Assembly (NCBI GenBank): GCA_016281015.1
Contig: JAEEHS010000053.1
Span: forward strand, 1-48,149
Origin: Bacteroidales bacterium
GTDB lineage: Bacteria > Bacteroidota > Bacteroidia > Bacteroidales > UBA932
Length of the DNA: 48,149 nt
Direction of reading: 5' to 3'
This document shows, piece after piece, positions 16,931-24,704 of the stretch. Under the pieces are notes generated by a model. That model was not told the origin of the DNA. It made no database searches and saw only the letters and a program-made list of their open reading frames with translations. The translations under genes and the position numbers were made by a program. The stretch's first letter is position 1; every line of letters begins with the position of its first letter.

Positions 16931-16966
16931 CAAAGTTAATACTTTTATGCTGATTATAAAAGTATT
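16931..16966 (-). promoter_or_regulatory. -7 element and perfect inverted repeat upstream of the fimbrillin-like unit
   Basis: The complement of 16931-16938 reads TAACTTTG, a good -7 element for the leftward genes. Immediately upstream, AATACTTTTAT (16938-16948) and ATAAAAGTATT (16956-16966) form a perfect 11-bp inverted repeat with a 7-nt spacer, covering the place where the -33 element would be. The position suggests an operator. No TTG is present at -33, so an activator may be needed. Regulator unknown. Confidence 0.5.
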
Positions 16967-16990
16967 GGAGAAAACATGTGGGAGGCAGGA

Positions 16991-17021
16991 TTGATTGTTC
17001 CCATGTTTTTCAGTACATTTG
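16991..17021 (+). promoter_or_regulatory. Promoter of the AlkZ-like gene
   Basis: TTG at 16991-16993, 20 bp, TACATTTG at 17014-17021. The ATG at 17026 follows after only 4 nt, so the transcript should be leaderless or nearly so. Confidence 0.55.
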
Positions 17022-17025
17022 CACG

Positions 17026-18069
17026 ATGAATCCCGTTTCAGCCAGACTGTTAGGCCAGCAGCTCATCTGTCCTCAGTTCGTCTCTCCGCACGATGTGGTG
17101 GAGTGGATGGGTGCCATGCAGGCGCAGGAATACAGGATGGTTCGCTGGGCCGTTGGAATGAGGACGAAAAAGCCCTCGGCCAAGGCCTTCGAGAAGGACT
17201 ACAACGATGGGCGTATCGTCCGGGGCCACCTGTTTCGCACCACCTGGCAACTGGTCGCCGGTGAAGACTGGCGCTGGATGCTGGAGCTCTGCCGTGACAA
17301 TGCCCTGCGCGGCCTGTCAGGTTGGATGACCTCCAGCGGAGTCAGCATCCCCCGCGCCGAGCAGGATGCCGTACAGCGGATTTTCAGTGACTTCCTGGAG
17401 CGGAACCGCATCGCCCGGAAGTCCGACTTTGCAGCCGCCCTCGCGGAAAAAGGCATCACGATGGATGATCACCGTCTCTCATACCATATCCGTCTCGGCG
17501 AGTATTCCGGGCTGCTGTGCAGCGGAGACCTTTTCCCCATGAAGCACAGTTACGCCCTTGTGAGCGAGAAACTGCCCGGGCGAAGTCCCGTTCCCCGGGA
17601 CGAGGCCCTTGCCCTGCTCGCCCGGAAATACTTCCGCAGTCATGGCACCGCCACCCTGGAGGACTTCGTTTGGTGGAGCGGCCTTGGTAGGGGAGACTGC
17701 CGCCAGGGGCTGGAGGCCATCAGGGGCGAACTGGTCCGGGAGGATTGGAAAGGCCTTGTCATGTATCGCCACCAGGACGCCCGCACGCGTGGTTTCCGCC
17801 GAGGCGGCGTCATCCTTCTCCCCTCCTATGATGAATACCTCATCGGTTACAAGAGCCGCCAGGTGTCGGTCCATCCCGACCACAGTCACCATGCGCACAA
17901 CCAGCGCGGCATTTTCTGGCCCGTCGTGCTGCTGGACGGGGTCGTCGTGGGCAACTGGTCCACCCCGGGCGGCGTCCCCGGGATTGAAGTCTTCCACCCC
18001 GGCGTGGAGTTGGACGAGGATGCCGTCCTGGCCGAAACGGCGAGGTACAGAAAGTTCATGCGTAAATAG
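17026..18069 (+). CDS. Winged-helix protein of the AlkZ/HTH_42 DNA-glycosylase-like family
   Basis: About 347 residues, cytoplasmic. The sequence matches the HTH_42/AlkZ-like family of tandem winged-helix proteins. Near the N-terminus WMGAMQAQEYR contains Gln32-Ala33-Gln34, the Q-x-Q catalytic motif of AlkZ glycosylases that unhook alkylated or crosslinked bases. VRGHLFRTTWQLV, RSHGTATLEDFVWWSGLG and LLPSYDEYLIGYKSR are further conserved blocks. A repair role against alkylating agents is plausible; many members are uncharacterised. The start at 17026 is set by the promoter, which ends 4 nt before it; a longer in-frame version would begin before the RNA. It diverges from the fimbrillin-like unit. 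Confidence 0.78.
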   Translation: MNPVSARLLGQQLICPQFVSPHDVVEWMGAMQAQEYRMVRWAVGMRTKKPSAKAFEKDYNDGRIVRGHLFRTTWQLVAGEDWRWMLELCRDNALRGLSGWMTSSGVSIPRAEQDAVQRIFSDFLERNRIARKSDFAAALAEKGITMDDHRLSYHIRLGEYSGLLCSGDLFPMKHSYALVSEKLPGRSPVPRDEALALLARKYFRSHGTATLEDFVWWSGLGRGDCRQGLEAIRGELVREDWKGLVMYRHQDARTRGFRRGGVILLPSYDEYLIGYKSRQVSVHPDHSHHAHNQRGIFWPVVLLDGVVVGNWSTPGGVPGIEVFHPGVELDEDAVLAETARYRKFMRK

Positions 18070-18090
18070 GGCCCGCAGGCCACGGGTATA

Positions 18091-18122
18091 TTTGTTTTAG
18101 TCCGGCGAATCACTTATCTTTG
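18091..18122 (+). promoter_or_regulatory. Promoter of the PA-domain lipoprotein/zinc peptidase unit
   Basis: TTTG at 18091-18094, 20 bp, TATCTTTG at 18115-18122. The RNA would start near 18129, about 11 nt before the ATG at 18140. Confidence 0.62.
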
Positions 18123-18139
18123 TGGAAATATCGCATAAA

Positions 18140-19003
18140 ATGAAGAAACTGTTTTTCGTAGCCATGGCCCTTTTGGCGCTTTCTTCCTGCAAGAAACCGA
18201 AAGCCGCTGATGATGTTGATTCTGTGGACCTTTCTCCCATCGCAAAGCAGTGGACTTATGTCTCGGACAATTCCGAGTCATCTCCCGAAATCATTGATTT
18301 TTCGCTCCAGGGAGGGAAGATGACATACGTCTCGAACAGCTGGCAGGATTATCCCGATGCCACGTATCTGGTCCATAGCGGCAATGTCGCTCCCTACACC
18401 GGCCAAAAAGTTAATGATGAATACCATCTTGAGGTGAAAGAATCGTGGGGCACGGTGAAGTATGTCTTTTCGGCTGTGACGGACAAGAGTGCGAAACTCC
18501 GGATCAAGTCGGCGGATTATCCGGAATACGGCGGCACCCTCACCCTCCCGGAGAAAGTGGTGAAAGTGGCCGAATCCCCGCTTTTTTACATCGGCTTTGA
18601 AAAAGGTTTCCGGACCCAGGGCCTGTCGGGGCTTCCCAGTTCTTTGGAGGCGTTCAAGAAGCTCGCGGGAAAAGGTTCTTTGCCCCTGGTTCTCCTGGAT
18701 GCAGAGGGAAAACCGGAGGATTATGAAGGCAAGGACGTCTCCGGCAAAATCGTGTCGGTCCTGCACCCCCATTATCTGGACGGCCCCATAGACTACAGCG
18801 TTTCGCAGAAAGTCGCGACCGCCGCCGCAAAGGGAGCCGTGGCCATCGTCATCAATGTCAAGACTTCCTATCCCCTGTCCATGGAGGAGTACAATGAGTT
18901 CCCCGTCGGGAAGGAGGAAATCCCGGTCGCCATCTGGCATTACACCGGAGCCGGTCTTTCCACTCCTGTCGATGGCGGAACTTACAAGTTGAATATACAG
19001 TAA
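18140..19003 (+). CDS. PA-domain-like lipoprotein
   Basis: About 287 residues. Signal and lipobox at the N-terminus (MKKLFFVAMALLALSSC). The first half is a strand-rich domain I do not recognise. The second half, from about residue 170, looks like a protease-associated (PA) domain: KDVSGKIVSVLHP, then KVATAAAKGAVAIVIN and EIPVAIWHYTGAG, in the order found as an insert in M28 and S8 peptidases. No catalytic domain is attached, so it may be a binding or scaffold protein. An earlier GTG in the same frame overlaps the promoter and is rejected. The next gene, a membrane zinc peptidase, starts 2 nt after its stop, so the two are one operon and may work together. Confidence 0.6.
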   Translation: MKKLFFVAMALLALSSCKKPKAADDVDSVDLSPIAKQWTYVSDNSESSPEIIDFSLQGGKMTYVSNSWQDYPDATYLVHSGNVAPYTGQKVNDEYHLEVKESWGTVKYVFSAVTDKSAKLRIKSADYPEYGGTLTLPEKVVKVAESPLFYIGFEKGFRTQGLSGLPSSLEAFKKLAGKGSLPLVLLDAEGKPEDYEGKDVSGKIVSVLHPHYLDGPIDYSVSQKVATAAAKGAVAIVINVKTSYPLSMEEYNEFPVGKEEIPVAIWHYTGAGLSTPVDGGTYKLNIQ

Positions 19004-19005
19004 TT

Positions 19006-19689
19006 ATGATCTCGTCCACGACACTGATCTGGATTGTGATGGGAGCGGTGATGCTCCTGAGTCTGGTGGTGCAGAACCGGCTGAACAGCCGTTTTGCCAA
19101 GTACTCCGAAGAGCCGCTGAACATTTCCGGGGCGGAGGTAGCCAGCCGGATGCTGGCCGCTAACGGCATCCGGGATGTGCAGATTACCTGTATCGACGGA
19201 AAACTGACGGACCATTACAACCCCGAGACCCGGACAGTCAATCTGAGCCGGGAGGTCTACTATGGGAAAAATGTCGCAGCGGCAGCGGTGGCGGCCCATG
19301 AATGCGGCCATGTGCTCCAGCATGCGACGGGATATGTCCCGCTGAGGATGCGTTCTGCCCTGGTCCCGGTCGTGACCTTTTCCAACAGCATTGTGTCTTG
19401 GGTCCTGTTGGCGGGCGTGCTGCTGATCAACGTCTTTCCGCAGCTGCTCTGGGCCGGGATTATCCTCTTTGCCCTGACGACGCTTTTTAGTTTCGTCACC
19501 CTGCCGGTTGAGATCAATGCGAGCGCCCGGGCTGTCAAGTGGCTGGAGGATACCGGCATCACGACCTACGAGACCAAGGACATGGCGGTGGATGCGCTCA
19601 AGTGGGCGGCATACACCTATGTGATCGCTGCAATCGGTTCGCTCGCGACACTGCTGTATTATCTTTCGCTCGCTTCCCGTCGTCGATAA
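19006..19689 (+). CDS. Membrane zinc metallopeptidase, YugP family
   Basis: A 227-residue membrane protein of the Zn_peptidase_2 (YugP-like) family. The N-terminal hydrophobic segment (about residues 3-22) is followed by a cytoplasmic or peripheral region with the zinc site VAAHECGHVLQH (HExGH type) near residue 103, then two hydrophobic hairpins (about 125-170) and a last segment at 198-222. The substrate is unknown for the family. It starts 2 nt after the PA-domain lipoprotein stop and is convergent with the MBL hydrolase, with just 6 nt between the stops. Confidence 0.85.
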   Translation: MISSTTLIWIVMGAVMLLSLVVQNRLNSRFAKYSEEPLNISGAEVASRMLAANGIRDVQITCIDGKLTDHYNPETRTVNLSREVYYGKNVAAAAVAAHECGHVLQHATGYVPLRMRSALVPVVTFSNSIVSWVLLAGVLLINVFPQLLWAGIILFALTTLFSFVTLPVEINASARAVKWLEDTGITTYETKDMAVDALKWAAYTYVIAAIGSLATLLYYLSLASRRR

Positions 19690-19695
19690 ATAACC

Positions 19696-20493
19696 TTACA
19701 GATTCAGAAGCGGGGAGGGGACCCCGCGCTGAAGCACGCGGAGATGGACACTTCCCTCCGGCACCCCGAGGTCCCGGAGGGTGGCGGAGGCGGCATCATA
19801 GGCCAGCGCAGGAGTGTTGTTGTTGCCGCTGAGGTGGCAGAGGAAGAGATTTTTCAGCCCCGGATGCATGAAACGGCGGATGGCCTCGCAGCAGCCCTCG
19901 TTCGAAAGGTGCCCCGCGCCCTGGCAGATCCGCATCTTGAGGACGTGGGGATAGTTCCCGCCGAGGAGCATGTCCACATCGTAATTCGATTCCACGATGA
20001 CCGTGTCCGCCTCGGAGGCCCATCCGATGGCCTCGTCCGTCACATGTCCGAGGTCGGTCATCAGGACGAAGATCTGGCCCTCCAGGCGGATGGCATAGCC
20101 GACCGTCTGGGTGGCATCGTGCGGGACGATGAAGCAGCGGGCCTGGATGCCGCGGGCGACTTCCTTCCACTCCCCGGGCGGAAGGTCCCGCCGGCAGCCT
20201 CCCATCTCCAGATGGGTAAAGGGATGGCGGAGCAGGGCTTCGTGCAGGGTAGGGGTCGTCCATACCGGCCGTGAAAGCCGCTTGCAGATGGAGCCGAGAT
20301 TGCGGATGTGGTCCCCATGGTCATGGGTCACCAGGACACTCTGGAAACAGTTGAAATCCAGCCCTTCGCCTTCCAGGATTTTCTTCATCCGCCGGAGGCT
20401 GACCCCGGCGTCGATCAGTACGCCGCCCTCCTCGCCCAGAAGCAGGTAGCAATTGCCGCAGCTTCCGCTGGAAAAGCTCAGGAAACGGATCAT
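19696..20493 (-). CDS. MBL-fold metallo-hydrolase, WalJ/YycJ-like
   Basis: A 265-residue cytoplasmic metallo-beta-lactamase-fold protein. It begins IRFLSFSSGSCGNCYLL, the signature N-terminus of the YycJ/WalJ group, and has the dinuclear metal motif VTHDHGDH, a later FIVPHDA, MTDLGHV and LCHLSGNNN. YycJ-type proteins are exonuclease-like and are linked to DNA mismatch repair and cell-wall control in Firmicutes. The ATG overlaps the TGA of the TPR gene (ATGA, 20490-20493), so translation is probably coupled to it. Confidence 0.85.
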   Translation of the reverse strand: MIRFLSFSSGSCGNCYLLLGEEGGVLIDAGVSLRRMKKILEGEGLDFNCFQSVLVTHDHGDHIRNLGSICKRLSRPVWTTPTLHEALLRHPFTHLEMGGCRRDLPPGEWKEVARGIQARCFIVPHDATQTVGYAIRLEGQIFVLMTDLGHVTDEAIGWASEADTVIVESNYDVDMLLGGNYPHVLKMRICQGAGHLSNEGCCEAIRRFMHPGLKNLFLCHLSGNNNTPALAYDAASATLRDLGVPEGSVHLRVLQRGVPSPLLNL

Positions 20494-22481
20494 TTCGGCT
20501 CCTCCCCGCAGTAACGCGATATGACGTTGTAGGCCTCCCCGACACCCAGTTCCCCGGCGCGGGAAAGATCGATGCAGCCTTTCTCCTTGTCCTTGAGATA
20601 GATCAGGACCAGCGCCCGGTTGAAATAGGCGTCCCCGAGATAGGGGTACAGGCTGAGCGCCTTGTCGTAGCAGGCGATGGCCTCGACCAGTTTGGAGGAA
20701 AGGCAGTACAGGTTGCCCAGGTTAAACTGGATGTACGGCATGCCCGGCTGGATGCGGGCGGCTTCCTCCATGTCGGCGATGGCCTCGGCGTAGTCGTATT
20801 CCCGGGAGACCTGTTCCCGGACGCGGGCGCGGGTCGTCCCTTTGTCATCCATGGACAGGGTCTGGACATGGGATTCGATGGACGCGATGAAATCAATCAT
20901 TTCGGCGCGGAGGACGCCCCGGTTCATCCGGTAGAACGCCTGATAGAGCTGGCCGTAGCCTTCCTCCTTCCCCTGCGCGGCCTGGTCGTAATGGGAGAGG
21001 GCGGCATGGTACTGGTGCTCCTCCAGTTCTCTCAGGCCCAGCAGGAATTCCCGCGCCGGGGAAGGGGCCATGGAGCCGTACAGGACCTTATCCACCTGGT
21101 CCATCGCCGGCTTTTCTCGCGCCTCGGGGTCGTTGGTGACGGTGGCGGGCAGGGGCAGCGAGGCAAGGAAACGCTCCAGGAGCGGATTCTCGTAGCGGCG
21201 CACCAGGGCCAGGTTTTCTCCCCTCCGGGCGGTCAGCACGAATTTGTACAGGGGCTTGAGCCGGATGTCCACATCCCGGTGCTGGAGCATTTCGTCGTCG
21301 AAGTCCTTTTTGGCGAAATCGGCGTCCAGGGCCAGCAGGGCATTGTATTTCCGGGTCGTGTCGGCGAAGTCCACTTCGGACGTCGCGCGGTACTGGGCTA
21401 CTTTCTGCTGGGCCGTCCGGTAATCCTCTTTCGAGGCACGTTTCATTCCCAACTGCAATTCCACCCAGGAGCGGTTGAGGTAGGCCTTGGCAAAGTCCGG
21501 ATAGAGTTCGATGGCCTTGTTGTAGTCCGCCAGGGCATCGTCCCAACGGCCCATGTTGACAAAGAATCCGGCCCGGTTGAAGTAGGCCAGGACATTGCGC
21601 GGATTGATGTTGATGACCCGGTCCATGTCGGCGAGGGCGGCATCGTAATCCTCCGCCTGGGCATACAGGAGCGAGCGGTTGTACAGGGTCAGGGCATTGC
21701 CCGGTTCATATTCCAGGACCTTGTCCAGGTCTTGGAGGGCCTTTTTGAGTTCGGCGCGTTCTCCCCAGAGCAGCGCCCGGTTGAAGTAGGCGAGGGTATT
21801 GGTCGTGTCCAGTTCAATGGCCTTGTCCATGTCCGCGAGGGCCTCGTCGCTTTTGCCGATGGCGGCATAGAGCCGTCCGCGCCGGATATAGCCTTCCGCT
21901 TCGAAACGGTCCAGCCGGATGGCCTTGTTGTAGTCTTTCAGGGCGGAGACCGTGTCTTTGAGGAAGAGGTGGCAGGCACCCCGGTTGAGGTAGGCGGAAG
22001 GGTCTTTCGGCTCCTGGCGGATGTAGCGGTCGAAATCCGCGATGGCGGGGGTGAAATGCTGGTTCAGGAAGTAGGTGACACCGCGGGTAAAATACAATCC
22101 GGCGTTTCCCGGACGCAGCGAGATGGCCTTTTCCAGGTCTTTCAGGGCGGCATCATAATCGCCGGAGCGGCTTTCGGTGATGGCGCGGTAGTGGTAGCCG
22201 GAGGTGAAGACCGGGTTCAGCCGGACGGCGGTGTTGAAATCCGCCCGGGCTCCCCGGATGTCACCGAGGTTGTATTTGGCGATGCCGCGGTAGAAGAAGG
22301 TCCAGTGGTCTGTCGAATCCAGCCGGGCAAGGATGTTGAACTGGGCGACGGCATCCGCCATCCTTCCTTCGGAGAGGGCGTTACGCCCCCGGAAGGAAAA
22401 GACATCCTTGTCATACTGCGCCCACACCGTCAGGGGAAGGAGGAGAAGCGCCATCACGACAATATGTCGCCAAAATTTCAT
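20490..22481 (-). CDS. Exported protein with many tetratricopeptide repeats
   Basis: About 663 residues. MKFWRHIVVMALLLLPLTVWAQ is a typical signal peptide with cleavage after Ala-x-Ala-like WAQ. Ten consecutive 34-residue TPR units run from about residue 27 to 365 (examples: AYFNRALLWGERAELKKALQ, AYLNRGACHLFLKDTVSALK), followed by a non-repeat region of about 190 residues and two more units near the C-terminus (FNLGNLYCLSSKLVEAIACY, AYFNRALVLIYLKDKEKGC). A periplasmic scaffold for protein complexes is the likely role. The frame remains open far upstream, through the opposite-strand M28-like gene, but the signal peptide and the -7 element at 22532-22539 fix the start at 22481. It is coupled to the MBL hydrolase gene downstream. 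Confidence 0.85.
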   Translation of the reverse strand: MKFWRHIVVMALLLLPLTVWAQYDKDVFSFRGRNALSEGRMADAVAQFNILARLDSTDHWTFFYRGIAKYNLGDIRGARADFNTAVRLNPVFTSGYHYRAITESRSGDYDAALKDLEKAISLRPGNAGLYFTRGVTYFLNQHFTPAIADFDRYIRQEPKDPSAYLNRGACHLFLKDTVSALKDYNKAIRLDRFEAEGYIRRGRLYAAIGKSDEALADMDKAIELDTTNTLAYFNRALLWGERAELKKALQDLDKVLEYEPGNALTLYNRSLLYAQAEDYDAALADMDRVININPRNVLAYFNRAGFFVNMGRWDDALADYNKAIELYPDFAKAYLNRSWVELQLGMKRASKEDYRTAQQKVAQYRATSEVDFADTTRKYNALLALDADFAKKDFDDEMLQHRDVDIRLKPLYKFVLTARRGENLALVRRYENPLLERFLASLPLPATVTNDPEAREKPAMDQVDKVLYGSMAPSPAREFLLGLRELEEHQYHAALSHYDQAAQGKEEGYGQLYQAFYRMNRGVLRAEMIDFIASIESHVQTLSMDDKGTTRARVREQVSREYDYAEAIADMEEAARIQPGMPYIQFNLGNLYCLSSKLVEAIACYDKALSLYPYLGDAYFNRALVLIYLKDKEKGCIDLSRAGELGVGEAYNVISRYCGEEPK

Positions 22482-22531
22482 TTTCAACGCGGAATTGACT
22501 ATTTTTGTGCCCGGCTTTTTGGCCAAGTTTA

Positions 22532-22539
22532 CAAAGATA
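22532..22539 (-). promoter_or_regulatory. -7 element for the TPR gene
   Basis: The complement reads TATCTTTG, giving a leader of about 45 nt to the ATG at 22481. The -33 position lacks a clear TTG. The same AT-rich 84-bp gap must also serve the divergent M28-like gene, for which only imperfect elements (TGCCTTTG at 22551-22558) are seen. Confidence 0.42.
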
Positions 22540-22565
22540 AACATATTTTGTGCCTTTGAGAAACA

Positions 22566-23552
22566 TTGCGGCGTAAAAATCTCATCCTCCTTGTTCTGGC
22601 GGTGCTCCTCTGTGGGGGCGCATGGGCCCGGGGCGGCTATGTCATCAGCCCCAAGAACGCCGAGTATGTCCTTACGGCAGAAGACCTCCGCTATGCGGTT
22701 TCCTTCCTGACGGATTCTCTCTCGGCGGGCCGCGGGACAGGGACGATCGGTTCGCAGAAAGTCATCGGCTGGATAGGGGAGAATTTCGCCGCCTGCGGCC
22801 TCCGGAAGGCGGGCCCGAGTTGGTATGACGGCTTCCGGACCCCGTCCGGCCGGGTCGGTCACAATGTCATGGGCGCCTATCCCGGGACCGGGAGCGGCTG
22901 GGTCATTGTGATGGCCCATTTCGACCATATCGGCATGCTCCGGGGTGCCTTGTATCCCGGCGCGGACGCCAATGCCTCCGGGGTTGCCTCCCTCCTGTCG
23001 ATTGCGAAGATGCTCCGGCGGATGTCGGAGGTGGGCCGTCACTACGGAAAGAGTGTCCTGTTTGTCGCCCTGGACGGAAAGGAACAGGGCCTGAGCGGAT
23101 CGGCCGCCCTGTGGAAACAGCTGGAATACGGAATGCTCAAGGACCCGCGGGACGGAAGCGCCATTTTTCCGAAGGACGTGGCGCTGGTAGTGAATATCGA
23201 CCAGGTCGGGTCCACGCTTTCACCGCTCCATCCCGGCCGGAGCGACTATCTGATGATGCTTTCTGATCCCTCCGACGGGCATCGCGGAGCGCTGGAAAGT
23301 GCCAACAGAGTGTCCGGCCTGGGACTGGACCTTGCCTTCGACTATTATGGCAGCCGGGACTTCACGACGCTGTTCTACCGCCGGATCAACGACCAGAAAG
23401 TCTTTCTGGACCATGGCGTCCCGGCCGTGATGTTCACATCCGGCATCACCTTCAACAACAACAAACCCACCGATACGGCTTCCACGCTGGATTACACGAT
23501 CCTGCGCCGCCGGATCATCCTGATTTTCCATTATCTTTCCCGTATCCTGTAA
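22566..23552 (+). CDS. M28-family peptidase-like protein with altered catalytic residues
   Basis: A 328-residue exported protein with an N-terminal signal peptide (RRKNLILLVLAVLLCGGAWA). A TGA lies three codons upstream and no ATG precedes the signal, so the start must be TTG at 22566. The M28 aminopeptidase fold is clear: VMAHFDHIG (His118, Asp120), PGADANASGVASLL (bridging Asp134) and LDGKEQGLSGS. In that last motif active enzymes have Glu-Glu, the first Glu being the general base; here it is Lys172-Glu173. The terminal metal-His motif (YH before DT) also reads NNNKPTDT. It may be a non-peptidase relative or use a different metal set. It is convergent with the LacI-type regulator. Confidence 0.78.
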   Translation: MRRKNLILLVLAVLLCGGAWARGGYVISPKNAEYVLTAEDLRYAVSFLTDSLSAGRGTGTIGSQKVIGWIGENFAACGLRKAGPSWYDGFRTPSGRVGHNVMGAYPGTGSGWVIVMAHFDHIGMLRGALYPGADANASGVASLLSIAKMLRRMSEVGRHYGKSVLFVALDGKEQGLSGSAALWKQLEYGMLKDPRDGSAIFPKDVALVVNIDQVGSTLSPLHPGRSDYLMMLSDPSDGHRGALESANRVSGLGLDLAFDYYGSRDFTTLFYRRINDQKVFLDHGVPAVMFTSGITFNNNKPTDTASTLDYTILRRRIILIFHYLSRIL

Positions 23553-23568
23553 CGGTGCGGATCCGGGG

Positions 23569-24615
23569 TTAATAGTAATCCACGTTGTATCGCGTGAGGA
23601 TGTCCATGTGCATGAACGCGTCCTTCTGAGGGGGAAGCTGGCCGAGGACGATGGCTTCGGCGAGGGCTTCAATGGCGCGGGAGACCTGGACGTCGGGGCG
23701 CTGGCCGATCAGGGAGGTGACGACGCCGCGGCGCAGGGCGGCGATGTTCTCGGGCAGGTTGTCGAACCCGACCACGCGGCGGCCTTTGACCGGATGGTCG
23801 GCGAGCCAGGGTACGAGGAGATGGATCCGGGAGTTGAACATCACGATGTGCCGGGTTTCGGGATGGGCCTTGAAGTAGCTGTCCAGGGCGTTGTAGGTTC
23901 CCTCCGGGTCATTGGGGTCTATGAAAATATTGCTTACGGAGCACTCGGGGCTGTGTTCAAGCATATAATCTATGAACCCGGCCCGGCGGTTTTTCGTGGG
24001 ATCGGCCTGCTGGTCCTTGTCCCGGCGGACTCGGACTATCAGTACGCTGCCTATGGCGAATCCTCCGGTCAGCTGGTCGGCGCAGAGGTAGCCGCTCTGG
24101 TACATAGGCATTCCGAAATAGGCCAGGTAGTGCTCACTTTCAAGTCGGGAGTCCACGAAAACGTATGGAATACCTTTTTCTTCAAGGTCCAGGACGAACT
24201 GTGAAGTCTCCTCTTTGAAAAGCGGGGCCAGCACGACGCCGTCGGGAGCGGCCTCAAGCACTTCGGTGCAGGTCTGATGGAAGCTTTCCGGCTTATACTG
24301 GTCGTAGGTGAAGAGCTGAGTCCTCACTCCCAGGGCTTCCACGTCGGCTCCGACCTTGGCGATGCCGCTTTCGGCCAGTTCCCAGTAGGAGCCTTTTTCT
24401 CCGGAGGGAAGGACAACTGCAATCTGGCATCCTTTGCCGCCGGCCAGGAGGGAGGCGAAGACGTTCGGCTTGTAACCGAGTTCTTCGATGACCTTCATTA
24501 CTTTTTCGTAGCTCTTCTTGGAAACTTCCCCTCTCTTGTGCAGCACCCGGTCGACGGTCCCTTTCGACAGGCCCGTTAGGCGCGCTATGTCATTTATGGT
24601 AACTTTGTTTTCCAT
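23569..24615 (-). CDS. LacI-family transcriptional regulator, probable regulator of the pectin operon
   Basis: About 348 residues starting MENKVTINDIARLTGLSKGT. The LacI-type helix-turn-helix with hinge helix covers residues 4-60 (TVDRVLHKRGEVSKKSYEKV, ASLLAGGKG), and a periplasmic-binding-protein-like sugar domain follows (VVLPSGEKGSYWELAESG, GVVLAPLFKEE, RVVGFDNLPENIAALRRG). The GTVDRVLHxRG helix is typical of Bacteroidota LacI regulators. It diverges from the GH28 gene; a palindrome of LacI-operator type (CCGTGCACGG) lies between the two promoters, so it probably controls both. The likely effector is a pectin breakdown intermediate. The ATG at 24615 is chosen because the promoter puts the RNA start near 24617-24620; upstream residues of the frame are not homologous. 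Confidence 0.85.
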   Translation of the reverse strand: MENKVTINDIARLTGLSKGTVDRVLHKRGEVSKKSYEKVMKVIEELGYKPNVFASLLAGGKGCQIAVVLPSGEKGSYWELAESGIAKVGADVEALGVRTQLFTYDQYKPESFHQTCTEVLEAAPDGVVLAPLFKEETSQFVLDLEEKGIPYVFVDSRLESEHYLAYFGMPMYQSGYLCADQLTGGFAIGSVLIVRVRRDKDQQADPTKNRRAGFIDYMLEHSPECSVSNIFIDPNDPEGTYNALDSYFKAHPETRHIVMFNSRIHLLVPWLADHPVKGRRVVGFDNLPENIAALRRGVVTSLIGQRPDVQVSRAIEALAEAIVLGQLPPQKDAFMHMDILTRYNVDYY

Positions 24616-24623
24616 TCCACAGG

Positions 24624-24655
24624 CAAAAATAGAAGATAAAAAACAAAATAACAAG
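24624..24655 (-). promoter_or_regulatory. Promoter of the LacI-type regulator gene
   Basis: On the minus strand CTTG (complement of 24652-24655), 20 bp, TATTTTTG (complement of 24624-24631). It is a strong match, ending 8 nt before the ATG at 24615. Confidence 0.58.
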
Positions 24656-24667
24656 TATTTTCAAAAA

Positions 24668-24683
24668 TTTCCGTGCACGGTAA
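24668..24683 (+). promoter_or_regulatory. LacI-type operator palindrome
   Basis: CCGTGCACGG at 24671-24680 is a perfect 10-bp palindrome with a central CpG-type GTGCAC core; the flanks TTT and TAA extend the symmetry except for one base pair. It lies 15 bp upstream of the regulator's -33 element and 24 bp upstream of the GH28 -7 element, so one bound dimer could act on both promoters. I did not find a second copy elsewhere in the window by reading. Confidence 0.58.
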
Positions 24684-24704
24684 CGGAAAATCAAAAAATA
24701 ATGC

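Noticed and set aside
20868..22559. A 563-codon plus-strand frame opposite the TPR gene
   Set aside because: It is a regular repeat pattern only because the TPR units on the other strand repeat; no start signal or homology is visible.
22482..23042. N-terminal extension of the TPR protein into the region of the M28-like gene
   Set aside because: It would run antisense to the M28 catalytic motifs and lacks homology; the signal peptide at 22481 and the -7 element at 22532-22539 mark the real start.
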